Source: Triops longicaudatus
Lineage: Eukaryota; Arthropoda; Branchiopoda; Notostraca; Triopsidae
Direction of reading: 5' to 3'
Assembly (NCBI GenBank): GCA_022885665.1
Contig: JAGQDJ010000633.1
Coordinates: 1,240,001 to 1,304,000, forward strand
DNA length: 64,000 nucleotides
Shown piece by piece: positions 63,589-64,000 of the stretch. Position 1 is the stretch's first letter, and the number at the start of each line of letters is the position of its first letter. Below the pieces are notes generated by a model, which did no database searches, was not told where the DNA came from, and worked only from the letters and a program-made list of their open reading frames with translations. The position numbers were made by a program, and so were the translations under genes.

Positions 63589-64000
63589 ATCCGGTGAATT
63601 TGATGACAATCTGTGTATAAATAATCTAGCGGAGACGGACTTCTATAACACGCGAAAGTGTACATTCCGTTTTTCTGTCTGCGTTGCTGTAATAGACTCG
63701 TGTCATGAACACAAGAATTAATTTAGGAGTAAAATTTACAAATTGATTTTCGTCATGCTCTTCAAATTTTCTGGGCTATTGTTTACAACTAACAGGAGAT
63801 TTTTTAATGATTTTCGTGGTAAAGTAATTGACTACACTGTAATTCTATTGCCAATACAGGAGCTGGCATTAAAAATGAAATACATTTTCAAAACTTTACC
63901 GGGAAACGGACCGCAACGGAACCGCGAATTGCTTGTTCAGGTCATGTCTGTGTGCTGTTATTCTAGTAAGATGCGAGTAAACAAAAGTACTAGCCAAGTG
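63589..64000. other. 3' flank of the phosphatase gene
   Basis: AT-rich sequence to the window end, probably the 3' UTR of the nuclear isoform followed by intergenic DNA. An ATTAAA occurs near 63868. No coding sequence is seen. Confidence 0.45.

Noticed and set aside
1..64000. CRISPR arrays, prophage, operons, viral genes, rRNA or tRNA
   Set aside because: No regular spacer repeats, Shine-Dalgarno-led gene runs, integrase or capsid genes, or convincing tRNA box A/box B pairs were seen on reading. The gene structures are eukaryotic throughout.

Overview
This window is nuclear DNA from an animal, most likely a crustacean. Every gene is split by GT-AG introns, there are no operons, and all the recognisable products are metazoan. 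The best taxonomic pointer is a Zelda-type zinc-finger gene, a family I recall as restricted to Pancrustacea (insects plus crustaceans). A Shutdown/FKBP6 gene and a Ptp61F-like gene with an alternative nuclear tail fit that placement. A branchiopod such as Daphnia is possible, but the sequence alone does not fix the species. I rebuilt the exon chains by hand from splice sites, reading phase and remembered family sequences. All seven chains close in frame.

Layout, left to right. 1-294 (+) is the 3' end of an unidentified gene. 2098-25206 (+) is the polarity scaffold PAR-3/Bazooka in 18 coding exons, with a 9.6 kb first intron. 26081-39087 (-) is a DPP6/DPP10-like pseudo-peptidase with 13 shared exons and three alternative first coding exons. 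One of its introns carries a hAT-type MITE with a perfect 8-bp target duplication. 40011-41842 (-) is DCAF17. 44131-45779 (-) is MPPE1/PGAP5. 45780-51735 is a long stretch with no gene I can support. 51736-56278 (-) is the two-exon Zelda-like gene. 58362-59807 (-) is Shutdown/FKBP6. 60440-63588 (+) is a PTP1B/Ptp61F-type phosphatase with two alternative last exons, one ending in a membrane anchor and one in a basic nuclear signal.

The genes have unrelated jobs: cell polarity, potassium-channel accessory, ubiquitin-ligase receptor, GPI-anchor remodelling, zygotic genome activation, piRNA biogenesis and tyrosine dephosphorylation. They do not form a pathway or cluster. Par-3 and the DPP gene converge across 0.87 kb. 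Shutdown and Ptp61F diverge from a shared interval of about 0.63 kb.

I found no CRISPR array, prophage, viral gene, rRNA or tRNA, and nothing that looks like a wholly new system. The most interesting signals are the two isoform switches, the single-gene reading of the two zinc-finger ORFs, the dead DPP active site and the small transposons.
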